NCBI RefSeq assembly: GCF_000012365.1
Contig: NC_007651.1
Coordinates: forward strand, 1,984,001 to 2,048,000
Source of the DNA: Burkholderia thailandensis E264
GTDB taxonomy: Bacteria; Pseudomonadota; Gammaproteobacteria; Burkholderiales; Burkholderiaceae
Direction of reading: 5' to 3'
DNA: 64,000 bases
Below the pieces are notes generated by a model, which searched no databases, was not told where the DNA came from, and saw only the letters and a program-made list of their open reading frames with translations. Shown here one piece after another: positions 55,962-64,000 of the stretch (within the stretch, counting starts at the first letter, position 1; every line of letters begins with the position of its first letter). A program made the position numbers and the translations under genes.

Positions 55962-56687
55962 ATGAGGGCGGCGATGGGGAATTGGGCGGAGGATCTGCTG
56001 GCGGGGCTCGACAGCGCACGATCCGAGGATGAGGCGTTTCGGAGCATCGAAACCGCGGCGACGGCCCTCGATTTCGAATACTGCGCGTACGGGCTGCGCG
56101 TGCCCTGGCCGCTGTCCAGGCCGCGCATCGAGACGCGCAGCAACTTTCCCGAGCAATGGAAGCGGCGCTACGTCGAGGCGGGTTTTCTGGACGTCGATCC
56201 GATCCTCGCGCACGGCCGCCGGTCGCAGCAGCCTGTCGTCCTGAACGAGACACTGTTTGCATCCTCGCATCAGATGTGGGTCGAGGCGCAGTCGTTCGGG
56301 CTGCGGTTCGGCTGGGCGCAGTCGAGCTTCGACGCGTACGGCGGCATGGGCATGCTCGCGCTCGTCCGCTCGCGCGAGCCCGTGACGCACGCGGAGCTCG
56401 ATGCGAAGGAGTACCGGATGCGCTGGCTCGTGCGCACCGCGCACGCCGCGCTCGGCCGCATGATGTTGCCGAAGCTGATGGCGGACCCGGAGCGCGGGCT
56501 GACCGAGCGCGAGGTCGAGGTGCTCAAATGGGCGGCGGACGGCAAGACGTCGGGCGAGATCTCGAAGATTCTCGCGATTTCCGTCGATACGGTGAACTTC
56601 CACGTGAAGAACGCGATCCTGAAGCTCAGGACCGCGAACAAGACCGCAGCCGTCGTGCGCGCGGCGATGCTCGGGTTGTTGAGTTAA
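55962..56687 (+). CDS. LuxR-family acyl-homoserine-lactone-type regulator (orphan)
   Basis: A 241-residue LuxR protein. The autoinducer-binding domain (about residues 15-165) keeps the key residues seen as YCAYGLRVPW, FPEQWKRRYVEAGFLDVDPIL (W, Y and D positions) and FGWAQSSFDAYGGMGMLALVR. The GerE HTH (about 175-238) reads LTEREVEVLKWAADGKTSGEISKILAISVDTVNFHVKNAILKL. ATG 55962 follows GGAG by six bases. No luxI homologue is in the window, so it is an orphan or 'solo' receptor. Targets are unknown; the hydrolase and PPTase genes downstream are candidates. Confidence 0.9.
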   Translation: MRAAMGNWAEDLLAGLDSARSEDEAFRSIETAATALDFEYCAYGLRVPWPLSRPRIETRSNFPEQWKRRYVEAGFLDVDPILAHGRRSQQPVVLNETLFASSHQMWVEAQSFGLRFGWAQSSFDAYGGMGMLALVRSREPVTHAELDAKEYRMRWLVRTAHAALGRMMLPKLMADPERGLTEREVEVLKWAADGKTSGEISKILAISVDTVNFHVKNAILKLRTANKTAAVVRAAMLGLLS

Positions 56688-56800
56688 ACCGGGCCGCGCG
56701 CGGCGCGGGCCGGGCGGCGTGAGCGCGCGGCCCGCGCCGCCGTTTTCCGGCTTGGCGTGGCTCGCTGCCGGCTTTGCGCAAATCGAGTAACGTATCGTTG

Positions 56801-56874
56801 TCGCGTCGCGTCGCGTCGCGTCGCGTCGCGTCGCGTCGCGTCGCGTCGCGTCGCGTCGCGTCGCGTCGCGTCGC
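56801..56874. repeat. Pentanucleotide tandem repeat (TCGCG)n
   Basis: Fourteen perfect copies of TCGCG (56801-56870) followed by a partial unit TCGC. Such a perfect array should vary in copy number by slippage. A 5-bp unit changes the reading frame of anything crossing it. Confidence 0.97.
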
Positions 56875-56897
56875 CACTCGGCCACTCGGCCACTCGG
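56874..56897. repeat. Three tandem copies of CCACTCGG
   Basis: Three direct 8-bp copies directly abut the TCGCG tract and are followed by CGCGGC repeats. Confidence 0.9.
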
Positions 56898-57187
56898 CCG
56901 CGCGGCCGCGCGGACGCCGCCGGCCGTGTCGTTCGATTCGGCGGGCGCGGCCGCGCGATGGCCGGGCGGCGGCACGCGGGGCAAAGACCTGCCAGAACCC
57001 GATCAGACGGCGGCGTGCGGCCGCATCGAGGCGCGCCGCGCGTGCGCGACGTCGCCGCATCGATTTCGCCCGCCTCCGGCGAACGCGCCGTCGGACGCGC
57101 ATTCGCGCATACGCGGATACGCGGCCGGCCGATGCGAGAGGGCGGCCGCGCGGCGTGCCAACCCGACACAACCATGAAGGAGACGAT

Positions 57188-58195
57188 ATGCCGGACCCGC
57201 AGCCCGACGCCATTGCGCCCGAGCCTTTCGTCGCGCCGGCCGCCGACGGCTTCCCCGTGCGCGGCTTCGCGTGGCGGCATCGCAGTCCGGCGGCGGGCCG
57301 GCCGGTGACGGTCATCAATTGCGCGACGTCCGTGCGCTGCCGCTATTACTTCCGCTTCGCCGCCTATCTGTTCCGCCACGGCAGCGACGTGCTCGTCTAC
57401 GACTATCGCGGCATCGGCGAATCGCGGCCCGCGTCGCTCGCCGGCTTTCACGCGAGCTGGCTCGACTGGGGCCGCCTCGATTGCGATGCGGTGCTGCAAT
57501 ATGCGTCGCGCACGTTCGCGGGCCAGCCCGTCGACGTCGTCGCGCACAGCGTCGGCGGCGTCGCGCTCGGGCTCGCGGCGTCGAATCCGGTCGTGCGGCG
57601 CGCGCTCACGGTTGGCTCGCAATACGCGTACTGGCGCGATTACGCGGGCCCGCATCGGCTGCGGATGCTGATCAAATGGCATTTCGCGATGCCGATTCTC
57701 GCGCGCGTGTTCGGCTACGTTCCGGCCAAGCGGCTCGGCTGGATGGAGGACACGCCGCGCGGCGTCGCGCTGTCGTGGAGCCGCAGCCGGCCGCGCTTCG
57801 AGGATGCGTACTTGCGCGCGCCGCTCGACGAGACGCCCGATGCGCGGCGCGATCTCGTCGAGCGCTTTACGCGCCTCACCGCGCCGATGCTCGCGATCGG
57901 CCTGTCGGACGACGAGTTCGGCAGCGTCGAGGCGGTCGAGCGCTTGCTCGGCTATTACACGCGCAGCGCGGTCACGCATCTGCGGATCGCGCCCGAGCAG
58001 ATCGGCGCGGCGTCGATCGGGCATTTCGCGTTCTTCCACAGCCGCTTCGAACCGACGCTCTGGCCGATCGCGCTAGGCTGGCTGAAGACGGGCGCGCTCG
58101 CGCCGCAGACGCCGGGCGACGTCTATCGGCAGTCGTGCGCGCCCGAGCGCGGGCTCGCGGCGCGCGACGAGGCGGGCCGGACGGTCGCCGGCTGA
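57188..58195 (+). CDS. Alpha/beta hydrolase
   Basis: A 335-residue alpha/beta hydrolase. RYYFRFAAYLFRHGSDVLVYDYRGIGESRPAS (about residues 53-84) carries the oxyanion region and strand order of the fold. The nucleophile elbow is VVAHSVGGVALGLAA (Ser about 122; AHSVG in place of GxSxG). The acid Asp is probably in IGLSDDEFGSVEA (about 239), and the His in IGHFAFFHSRF (about 279). AAGGAG is six bases before the ATG. Substrate unknown. It precedes a phosphopantetheinyl transferase by 89 bases. Confidence 0.85.
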   Translation: MPDPQPDAIAPEPFVAPAADGFPVRGFAWRHRSPAAGRPVTVINCATSVRCRYYFRFAAYLFRHGSDVLVYDYRGIGESRPASLAGFHASWLDWGRLDCDAVLQYASRTFAGQPVDVVAHSVGGVALGLAASNPVVRRALTVGSQYAYWRDYAGPHRLRMLIKWHFAMPILARVFGYVPAKRLGWMEDTPRGVALSWSRSRPRFEDAYLRAPLDETPDARRDLVERFTRLTAPMLAIGLSDDEFGSVEAVERLLGYYTRSAVTHLRIAPEQIGAASIGHFAFFHSRFEPTLWPIALGWLKTGALAPQTPGDVYRQSCAPERGLAARDEAGRTVAG

Positions 58196-58284
58196 GCGGC
58201 GCGGGACGGCCGCGGCCGGCAGGGGCGCGAAGATCCGTTACCATCGAGCGAAGTCCACCGCCTGCACCACATGCCCCGCCGCCG

Positions 58285-59064
58285 ATGCGCCAGCCGACCG
58301 ACGCCGCCTTGCCGCTCCTGACCGACGACGCCTATCGCGCCGTCGAATTGCCGCCGCCCGCAGCGGCGCAACGCGCCGGCGTGCGGCTCGTGCGGCTCGA
58401 TTTCGATTTCGACGCGGCGCACCGCACGCGCGCGCTGACGTGGCTGAGCGACGCCGAGCGCGCGCGCGCTCGCCGCTTCATGCGTGCGGAGGACGCGCTG
58501 CGCAGCGCCGCGACGCGCGCCGTCGTGCGTGGCGTGATCGGCGCGGTGCTCGGTGTGCCGCCCGCCGAGTTGCGGATCGTGACCGACGCGTCCGGGCGCC
58601 CGCGGCTCGCGCCCGAGCATGAGACGCTCGACTTCAACGTGTCGCATTCGGGCGCGCACGCGCTGATCGCGTGGAGCCGTGCCGCGCGTGTCGGCGTCGA
58701 CATCGAGGCGCGGCGGGCGGGCGTCGACTGGCGCTCGCTCGGTCGCGCGGTGTTCGCGCCCGCGGAAGCGGCGGCGATCGGCGCGCTGTCCGCCGACGAG
58801 CGCGAATCGGCGTGCTATCGCGTATGGGCGGCGAAGGAGGCGCTGCTGAAGGCGCTCGGCACGGGGATCGGCGGCGGTCTGACCGCGTTTTCGGTGCTGG
58901 CGGGCGGCGCGCCGTCGGGCGCGGGCCGTGAGCCCGTCGTCGAGATCGTCGAGCCGAAGTCGGCCGCGAGCGGCGTGGCGGCGTTCGACGCCGTGTGGCT
59001 CGACGCGCCCTCAGGCTATGCGGCCTGCGTGGCATGGCGGCGCGCGGAGGCGGGGGCGTTCTAG
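58285..59064 (+). CDS. 4'-phosphopantetheinyl transferase, Sfp type
   Basis: A 259-residue PPTase that activates carrier proteins of fatty-acid, polyketide or nonribosomal peptide synthesis. Motifs: FNVSHSGAHALIAWSR (about residues 116-131), VGVDIEARR (about 136-144) and CYRVWAAKEALLKALGTGI (about 176-194), with the Mg-binding D and E. The two-domain length fits the Sfp group rather than AcpS. Its partner synthase is not in the window. ATG 58285 is the first good start. Confidence 0.92.
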   Translation: MRQPTDAALPLLTDDAYRAVELPPPAAAQRAGVRLVRLDFDFDAAHRTRALTWLSDAERARARRFMRAEDALRSAATRAVVRGVIGAVLGVPPAELRIVTDASGRPRLAPEHETLDFNVSHSGAHALIAWSRAARVGVDIEARRAGVDWRSLGRAVFAPAEAAAIGALSADERESACYRVWAAKEALLKALGTGIGGGLTAFSVLAGGAPSGAGREPVVEIVEPKSAASGVAAFDAVWLDAPSGYAACVAWRRAEAGAF

Positions 59065-59478
59065 CCGCGGTTCGTCGTGCGGCGGCGCATGGGCGCGTTT
59101 TCGATCCGCGCGAGACGCTTCGTCTGCCGGATGACGCGCAACCGTGTGGCGCGCGGCGCGAGATCGGGATCGACGCTCGCCGTTTCGTTGCTCCGATGCC
59201 GCCATGCGGCGGCCGACGGATTCTTCGCGGCTTTGCCTCGCGATCGCCACGCCTGAGGCCGTCACGGTGTCGGTTGCGCCGACGAGCGCGCCGGCTACGC
59301 GCGCCACCCATCGTTCGCGCCGCTCTCCGCCGCGATGCGGCATCCATGCCGTCGAGCGTCGCGCCGCCGACGCCTCGACGATCCGAGCGGCCCGGCCGAG
59401 CCGTCCGGCCGAATGCGCGCGACCTCGCGAGCCGCGCCGGCCTAGGGGAAACTCCTAGCCCCGATTTTTGAAAAACAA

Positions 59479-59492
59479 GTTGTCTATACAAC
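59479..59492 (+). promoter_or_regulatory. HutC operator 1
   Basis: GTTGTCTATACAAC, a palindrome around TCTA resembling the HutC consensus (TGTATATACA type). Its core TGTCTATACA is the exact reverse complement of the core of operator 2, 46 bases downstream. Confidence 0.75.
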
Positions 59493-59524
59493 ATCGAGTC
59501 ACTACACTCGTCTCATTCCGAAAA

Positions 59525-59538
59525 CTTGTATAGACAGG
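59525..59538 (-). promoter_or_regulatory. HutC operator 2, overlapping the hutH ribosome binding site
   Basis: CTTGTATAGACAGG contains TGTATAGACA (59527-59536), an inverted copy of operator 1's core. The AGGA of the hutH ribosome binding site is at 59536-59539, so the operator runs into it. Confidence 0.75.
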
Positions 59539-59546
59539 ACCCCTTC

Positions 59547-61070
59547 ATGATCACGCTGACCCCAGGCCGCCTGACTCTCCCGCAACTGCGCCGGATCGCC
59601 CGCGAGAACGTGCAGATCGCGCTCGATCCCGCGAGCTTCGCCGCGATCGACCGGGGTGCGCAGGCGGTCGCCGACATCGCCGCGAAGGGCGAGCCGGCGT
59701 ACGGCATCAACACGGGCTTCGGACGCCTCGCGAGCACGCACATCCCGCACGATCAACTCGAGCTGCTGCAGAGGAACCTGGTGCTCTCGCACGCGGTGGG
59801 CGTCGGCGAGCCGATGGCGCGCCCCGTCGTGCGCCTGCTGATGGCGCTCAAGCTGTCGAGCCTCGGCCGCGGCCACTCGGGCATCCGCCGCGTCGTGATG
59901 GACGCGCTCGTCAAGCTGTTCAACGCCGACGTGCTGCCGCTCATCCCGGTCAAGGGCTCGGTCGGCGCGTCGGGCGACCTCTCGCCGCTCGCGCACATGT
60001 CGGCGGTGCTGCTCGGCATCGGCGACGTGTTCATTCGCGGCGAGCGCGCGAGCGCGACGGACGGGCTGCGCGTCGCGGGCCTCGCGCCGCTCACGCTCGA
60101 AGCGAAGGAGGGCCTCGCGCTGCTGAACGGCACGCAGGCGTCCACGGCGCTCGCGCTCGACAACCTGTTCGCGATCGAAGACCTGTACCGCACGGCGCTC
60201 GTGTCGGGCGCGCTGTCGGTCGACGCGGCGGCGGGCTCGGTGAAACCGTTCGACGCGCGCATCCACGAACTGCGCGGCCATCGCGGCCAGATCGACGCGG
60301 CCGCCGCGTACCGGTCGCTGCTCGACGGCTCGGCGATCAACGTGTCGCACCGCGACTGCGGCAAGGTGCAGGACCCGTACAGCCTGCGCTGCCAGCCGCA
60401 GGTGATGGGCGCATGCCTCGACCAGATCCGTCACGCGGCGGGCGTGCTGCTCGTCGAAGCGAACGCGGTGTCGGACAACCCGCTGATCTTCCCGGATACG
60501 GGCGAGGTGCTCTCGGGCGGGAACTTCCACGCGGAGCCCGTCGCGTTCGCGGCCGACAATCTCGCGATCGCCGCAGCCGAAATCGGCGCGCTCGCCGAGC
60601 GCCGCATCGCGCTTCTCATCGACGCGACGCTCTCCGGCCTGCCCCCGTTCCTCGTGAGGGACGGCGGCGTGAACTCGGGCTTCATGATCGCGCACGTGAC
60701 GGCCGCCGCGCTCGCGTCGGAGAACAAGACGCTCGCGCATCCGGCGTCGGTCGATTCGCTGCCGACGTCGGCGAACCAGGAAGACCATGTGTCGATGGCG
60801 ACGTTCGCCGCGCGCAAGCTCGCGGACATCGCGGAGAACGTCGCGAACATCCTCGCGATCGAGCTGCTCGCCGCCGCGCAGGGCGTCGACCTGCGCGCGC
60901 CGCACGAAACGAGCCCGGCGCTGCAGCACGCGATGGAGACGATCCGCGCGGACGTCGCGCACTACGATCTCGACCATTACTTCGCGCCCGACATCGCGGT
61001 GGTCGCGCAGCGCGTGCGCGAGCGCGCGTTCGCGACGCTGAGCCCGCTGTCGTTCGAATCGGAACAATAA
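59547..61070 (+). CDS. hutH: Histidine ammonia-lyase
   Basis: A 507-residue enzyme that deaminates histidine to urocanate. The Ala-Ser-Gly that forms the MIO cofactor is A141-S142-G143 in [20 protein letters not shown]. Other family segments are [12 protein letters not shown] (about residues 53-64), [14 protein letters not shown] and [17 protein letters not shown] 59547 follows AGGA by seven bases. It is first in hutHCUD. Confidence 0.97.
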   Translation: MITLTPGRLTLPQLRRIARENVQIALDPASFAAIDRGAQAVADIAAKGEPAYGINTGFGRLASTHIPHDQLELLQRNLVLSHAVGVGEPMARPVVRLLMALKLSSLGRGHSGIRRVVMDALVKLFNADVLPLIPVKGSVGASGDLSPLAHMSAVLLGIGDVFIRGERASATDGLRVAGLAPLTLEAKEGLALLNGTQASTALALDNLFAIEDLYRTALVSGALSVDAAAGSVKPFDARIHELRGHRGQIDAAAAYRSLLDGSAINVSHRDCGKVQDPYSLRCQPQVMGACLDQIRHAAGVLLVEANAVSDNPLIFPDTGEVLSGGNFHAEPVAFAADNLAIAAAEIGALAERRIALLIDATLSGLPPFLVRDGGVNSGFMIAHVTAAALASENKTLAHPASVDSLPTSANQEDHVSMATFAARKLADIAENVANILAIELLAAAQGVDLRAPHETSPALQHAMETIRADVAHYDLDHYFAPDIAVVAQRVRERAFATLSPLSFESEQ

Positions 61071-61074
61071 GACG

Positions 61075-61770
61075 ATGAGCACGCCCGCCTATCAGGAAAT
61101 CAAGGATTTCATCCTCGCGCGCATTCACGCCGGCGAATGGGCGGAAGGCGATCAGGTGCCGTCCGAGAACGAGCTCGCGCGCGACTTCAAGGTCGCGCGG
61201 ATGACCGTCAACCGCGCGCTGCGCGAGCTGACGGCCGAGCAGGTGCTCACGCGCATCCAGGGGGCGGGCACCTTCGTCGCGCGGCCGAAGTACGAATCGA
61301 CGCTCGTCGCGATCCGCAGCATCTCCGACGAAGTCGCCGCGCGCGGCCACAAGCATCACGCGCGCGTGCTCGACCTCGTCACGATGAAAGCCGACGAGGC
61401 GCTCGCCGACGAGATGCAGGTGCCGCTCCACACGAAGCTCTTCCGCTCGGTGATGCTGCACTACGAGAACGACGAGCCCGTGCAGATCGAGGAACGCTGG
61501 GTCAATCCCGCCGTCGCCGCGGATTACGCGGATCAGGACTTCTCGGCGATCACGCCGAACCAGTACCTGATGCGCGTCGCGCCGCTGCAGCGCGTCGAGT
61601 ACCGGATCGAGGCGGCGATGCCCGATCGCGCGATGCGCGAGGAGCTCGAGATGAGCGACGCCGAGCCGTGCCTCGTGCTGCATCGGCGCACGTGGTCGCA
61701 GGGCGTCGTCGCATCGGTCGTGAACCTCTGGCACCCGGGCAGCCGCTATCGCTTCACCGGCCATTTCTGA
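61075..61770 (+). CDS. hutC: Histidine utilisation repressor, GntR/HutC family
   Basis: A 231-residue GntR-type repressor. The winged HTH is residues 1-72 (YQEIKDFILARIHAGEWAEGDQVPSENELARDFKVARMTVNRALRELTAEQVL) and the effector domain is UTRA-like (about 95-230). Urocanate is the usual inducer. It starts four bases after hutH. Its likely targets are the two inverted sites before hutH. Confidence 0.94.
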   Translation: MSTPAYQEIKDFILARIHAGEWAEGDQVPSENELARDFKVARMTVNRALRELTAEQVLTRIQGAGTFVARPKYESTLVAIRSISDEVAARGHKHHARVLDLVTMKADEALADEMQVPLHTKLFRSVMLHYENDEPVQIEERWVNPAVAADYADQDFSAITPNQYLMRVAPLQRVEYRIEAAMPDRAMREELEMSDAEPCLVLHRRTWSQGVVASVVNLWHPGSRYRFTGHF

Positions 61771-61812
61771 ACGCTTGACGAACCTTCACATCCTTTTCCG
61801 GGAGCAGTTGCG

Positions 61813-63501
61813 ATGAACCACCCGAAACACATCGATCCGCGCCTCGATCCGACCCGCGTGATCCGCGCGCCGCGCGGCGGCGAGAAGACCTGCAAGAACT
61901 GGCTCGCCGAGGCTGCGTACCGGATGATCCAGAACAATCTCGATCCGGAGGTCGCCGAGCATCCGCACGCGCTCGTCGTCTACGGCGGCATCGGCCGCGC
62001 GGCGCGCAACTGGGATTGCTTCGACCAGATTCTCGCGTCGCTGAAGGACCTGAACGACGACGAGACGCTGCTCGTGCAATCGGGCAAGCCGGTGGGCGTG
62101 TTCCGCACGCACGAGAACGCGCCGCGCGTGCTGATCGCGAACTCGAACCTCGTGCCGCACTGGGCGACGTGGGACCACTTCAACGAGCTCGACCGCAAGG
62201 GCCTGATGATGTACGGCCAGATGACGGCGGGCAGCTGGATCTACATCGGCAGCCAGGGGATCGTGCAGGGCACGTACGAGACGTTCTTCGCGGTCGCGAA
62301 CCAGCACTTCAACGGCGATCCTGCCGGGCGCTGGATTCTGACGGGCGGGCTCGGCGGCATGGGCGGCGCGCAGCCGCTCGCCGCGACGATGGCGGGCTTC
62401 TCGATGATCGCGGTCGAATGCGACGAATCGCGAATCGACTTCCGCCTGAAGACGCGCTACGTCGACAAGAAGGCGAAGACGCTCGACGAAGCGCTCGCGA
62501 TGATCGACGAAGCGAAGCGCGCGGGCAAGCCGGTGTCGGTCGGCCTGCTCGGCAACGCGGCCGACGTGTTCTCGGAGATCGTCGCGCGCGGCATCACGCC
62601 GGACTGCGTGACCGACCAGACGAGCGCGCACGATCCGATCAACGGCTACCTGCCGCAGGGCTGGAGCGTCGAGCAGTGGCGCGAGGCACAGAAGGTCGAT
62701 CCGCAGAGCATCGTGAAGGCCGCGAAGCAATCGATGGCCGTGCAGGTGCGCGCGATGCTCGCGCTGCAGGAGCGCGGCGCGGCGACGCTCGACTACGGCA
62801 ACAACATCCGCCAGATGGCGCTGGAGATGGGCGTCGACAATGCGTTCGACTTCCCGGGTTTCGTGCCCGCGTACATCCGGCCGCTCTTCTGCGAAGGCAA
62901 GGGGCCGTTCCGCTGGGTCGCGCTGTCGGGCGATCCGGAGGACATCTACAAGACCGATGCGAAGGTCAAGGAGCTGATCCCCGACGATGCGCACCTGCAC
63001 AACTGGCTCGACATGGCGCGCGAGCGCATCGCGTTCCAGGGCCTGCCGGCGCGCATTTGCTGGGTCGGCGTGAAGGATCGCTATCGCCTCGGCCAGGCGT
63101 TCAACGAGATGGTGAGGACGGGCGAGCTGAAGGCGCCGATCGTGATCGGCCGCGACCACCTCGACACCGGCTCGGTCGCAAGCCCGAACCGCGAGACGGA
63201 AGCGATGAAGGACGGATCGGACGCGGTGAGCGACTGGCCGCTGCTGAACGCGCTGCTGAATACCGCGGGCGGCGCGTCATGGGTGTCGCTGCATCACGGC
63301 GGCGGCGTCGGCATGGGCTTCTCGCAGCATGCGGGCGTCGTGATCGTCGCCGACGGCACCGACGCCGCGCACGAGCGCTTGGGCCGCGTCCTCTTCAACG
63401 ATCCGGCCACGGGCGTGATGCGTCACGCGGATGCCGGCTACGAGCTCGCGCAGCGCACCGCGAAGGAAGCGGGCCTGAAGCTGCCGATGCTCGGACGCTG
63501 A
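61813..63501 (+). CDS. hutU: Urocanate hydratase
   Basis: A 562-residue urocanase converting urocanate to imidazolonepropionate with tightly bound [23 protein letters not shown] (about residues 55-74), the NAD-binding [18 protein letters not shown] (about 178-195) and [16 protein letters not shown] near 450 are family motifs. Length is typical. GGGAGCAG precedes ATG 61813. Its stop shares an A with the hutD start (TGATG). Confidence 0.97.
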   Translation: MNHPKHIDPRLDPTRVIRAPRGGEKTCKNWLAEAAYRMIQNNLDPEVAEHPHALVVYGGIGRAARNWDCFDQILASLKDLNDDETLLVQSGKPVGVFRTHENAPRVLIANSNLVPHWATWDHFNELDRKGLMMYGQMTAGSWIYIGSQGIVQGTYETFFAVANQHFNGDPAGRWILTGGLGGMGGAQPLAATMAGFSMIAVECDESRIDFRLKTRYVDKKAKTLDEALAMIDEAKRAGKPVSVGLLGNAADVFSEIVARGITPDCVTDQTSAHDPINGYLPQGWSVEQWREAQKVDPQSIVKAAKQSMAVQVRAMLALQERGAATLDYGNNIRQMALEMGVDNAFDFPGFVPAYIRPLFCEGKGPFRWVALSGDPEDIYKTDAKVKELIPDDAHLHNWLDMARERIAFQGLPARICWVGVKDRYRLGQAFNEMVRTGELKAPIVIGRDHLDTGSVASPNRETEAMKDGSDAVSDWPLLNALLNTAGGASWVSLHHGGGVGMGFSQHAGVVIVADGTDAAHERLGRVLFNDPATGVMRHADAGYELAQRTAKEAGLKLPMLGR

Positions 63502-64000
63502 TGCGGGCCGCGTCGTCCACGATGCGCGCGACGCTGATCCGCTCGGACGCGCTCGTCGCGTCGCCGTGGAAGAACGGCGGCGGCGTGACGCGCGAGATCG
63601 CCGTGCATCCGTCGCGCGAGGGCGCCGGCGGCGCGCTCGACGCGTTCGCGTGGCGCGTGAGCGTCGCGGACGTCGCCGAGGCGGGGCCGTTCTCGCGCTT
63701 TCCAGGCGTCGAGCGCACGCTCGTGCTGCTCGCGGGCGCGGGCATGACGCTCGTCGAGTCTGACGGCGCGCGGCACGCGCTGCGCGCGCCGCTCGATCGC
63801 GTCGCGTTCGCGGGCGAGACGGAGATCGCGGCCGAGCTGCACGACGGCCCGACGCGCGACTTCAATCTGATGGTCCGGCGCGATGCCGCGCGCGGCGGCG
63901 TCGAGCTCTGGCGCAGCGGAGCGGCGTACCCGTTGCGTGCGGACACCGTGCTGCTGTTCTGCGCGAGCGGCGCGCCCGTCGTCGACCTCGGCGACGGCGC
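63501..64000 (+). CDS. hutD: HutD family protein (3' end outside the window)
   Basis: The frame from ATG 63501 is open to the window edge (166 codons). It contains SPWKNGGGVTREIAV (about residues 21-35), the HutD signature, then VSVADVAEAGPFSRFPGVERTLVLLAGAGMTL, a cupin fold. HutD modulates the hut pathway, possibly by binding urocanate or formylated intermediates. It is translationally coupled to hutU. ATG 63522 is an alternative start. The C-terminal part is not visible. Confidence 0.9.
   Translation, partial: MRAASSTMRATLIRSDALVASPWKNGGGVTREIAVHPSREGAGGALDAFAWRVSVADVAEAGPFSRFPGVERTLVLLAGAGMTLVESDGARHALRAPLDRVAFAGETEIAAELHDGPTRDFNLMVRRDAARGGVELWRSGAAYPLRADTVLLFCASGAPVVDLGDG

Larger units (their letters stand above)
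56688..57187. other. 500-bp repeat-rich non-coding region
   Basis: Contains the pentanucleotide tract (56801-56874), an octanucleotide triplet (56874-56897) and otherwise GC-rich sequence. Open frames running through the tract on both strands give only repeated Arg-rich peptides and are not taken as genes. The hydrolase ribosome binding site AAGGAG is at 57177-57182. Confidence 0.7.
59065..59546. other. 482-bp intergenic region with the hut promoter
   Basis: The first 380 bases are GC-rich without a supported gene. The AT-richer 59460-59546 segment holds two inverted HutC-type half-palindromes and the hutH promoter and ribosome binding site. Confidence 0.65.

Noticed and set aside
56626..58039. 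Long antisense open frame through the TCGCG tract giving repeated Arg-Arg-Asp-Ala-Thr peptides
   Set aside because: It is the translation of a pentanucleotide repeat continued antisense to a solid hydrolase gene; no domain or start support.

Overview
The window is about 68% GC, densely packed with genes on both strands, and its gene content, G/C-ending codons and many long antisense shadow frames fit a Burkholderia chromosome, most likely the B. pseudomallei/thailandensis group (inference from content; species not proven). No rRNA, tRNA, IS transposase, prophage or CRISPR array was seen.

Layout. (1) 1-1.9 kb: an HpnL-like membrane protein, an octanucleotide tandem repeat and a two-domain BamE/SmpA-like lipoprotein. 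(2) 2.2-16.3 kb: arginine uptake and catabolism. A basic amino acid ABC transporter (two permeases plus ATPase) is followed by an AraC-type ArgR. A 543-bp non-coding element with 102-bp inverted arms comes next, then the arginine succinyltransferase operon (astC-aruF-aruG-astD-astB-astE). After a GST/LysR divergent pair lies the orphan periplasmic binding protein. (3) 16.5-21.7 kb, minus strand: a fatty acid desaturase and the cytochrome bo3 quinol oxidase operon cyoABCD. (4) 22.1-50.8 kb: a large nitric oxide / anaerobiosis block. It holds a bacteriohemerythrin, the NO sensor NsrR, a DUF2249 protein, a complete SUF Fe-S operon (sufBCDSU-sufT), NnrS, a chemoreceptor, HemN, a Dnr-type CRP/FNR regulator, a polytopic membrane protein, a nitronate monooxygenase-like protein, and UbiU-UbiV-UbiT for O2-independent ubiquinone synthesis. 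It continues with a DGC-domain protein, class III ribonucleotide reductase (NrdD with its glycyl-radical domain on a separate small ORF, and NrdG), a second NnrS, a third NnrS-like protein, a DUF59 protein and quinol-dependent NorB. (5) 51.4-59 kb: alkane hydroxylase, photolyase, APS kinase, an orphan LuxR, a pentanucleotide repeat tract, an alpha/beta hydrolase and an Sfp-type phosphopantetheinyl transferase. (6) 59.5-64 kb: hutH-hutC-hutU-hutD for histidine breakdown, with hutD cut by the window end.

How it fits together. Block 4 reads as one physiological unit. NsrR-like 23-bp palindromes lie in front of nsrR, the DUF2249 gene, nnrS and norB, and a weaker one lies in front of sufB. Exact or near-exact FNR/Dnr boxes lie in front of hemN, nrdD and the 37.4-37.6 kb divergent pair, and one lies alone near nnrS. 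The products reduce NO (NorB), tolerate or bind it (NnrS, hemerythrin), repair Fe-S clusters (SUF, SufT, DUF59), and replace oxygen-dependent steps of heme, ubiquinone and deoxynucleotide synthesis (HemN, UbiTUV, NrdDG). The most unusual points are the split NrdD, the SUF operon placed inside an NsrR neighbourhood, and the long inverted-repeat element.
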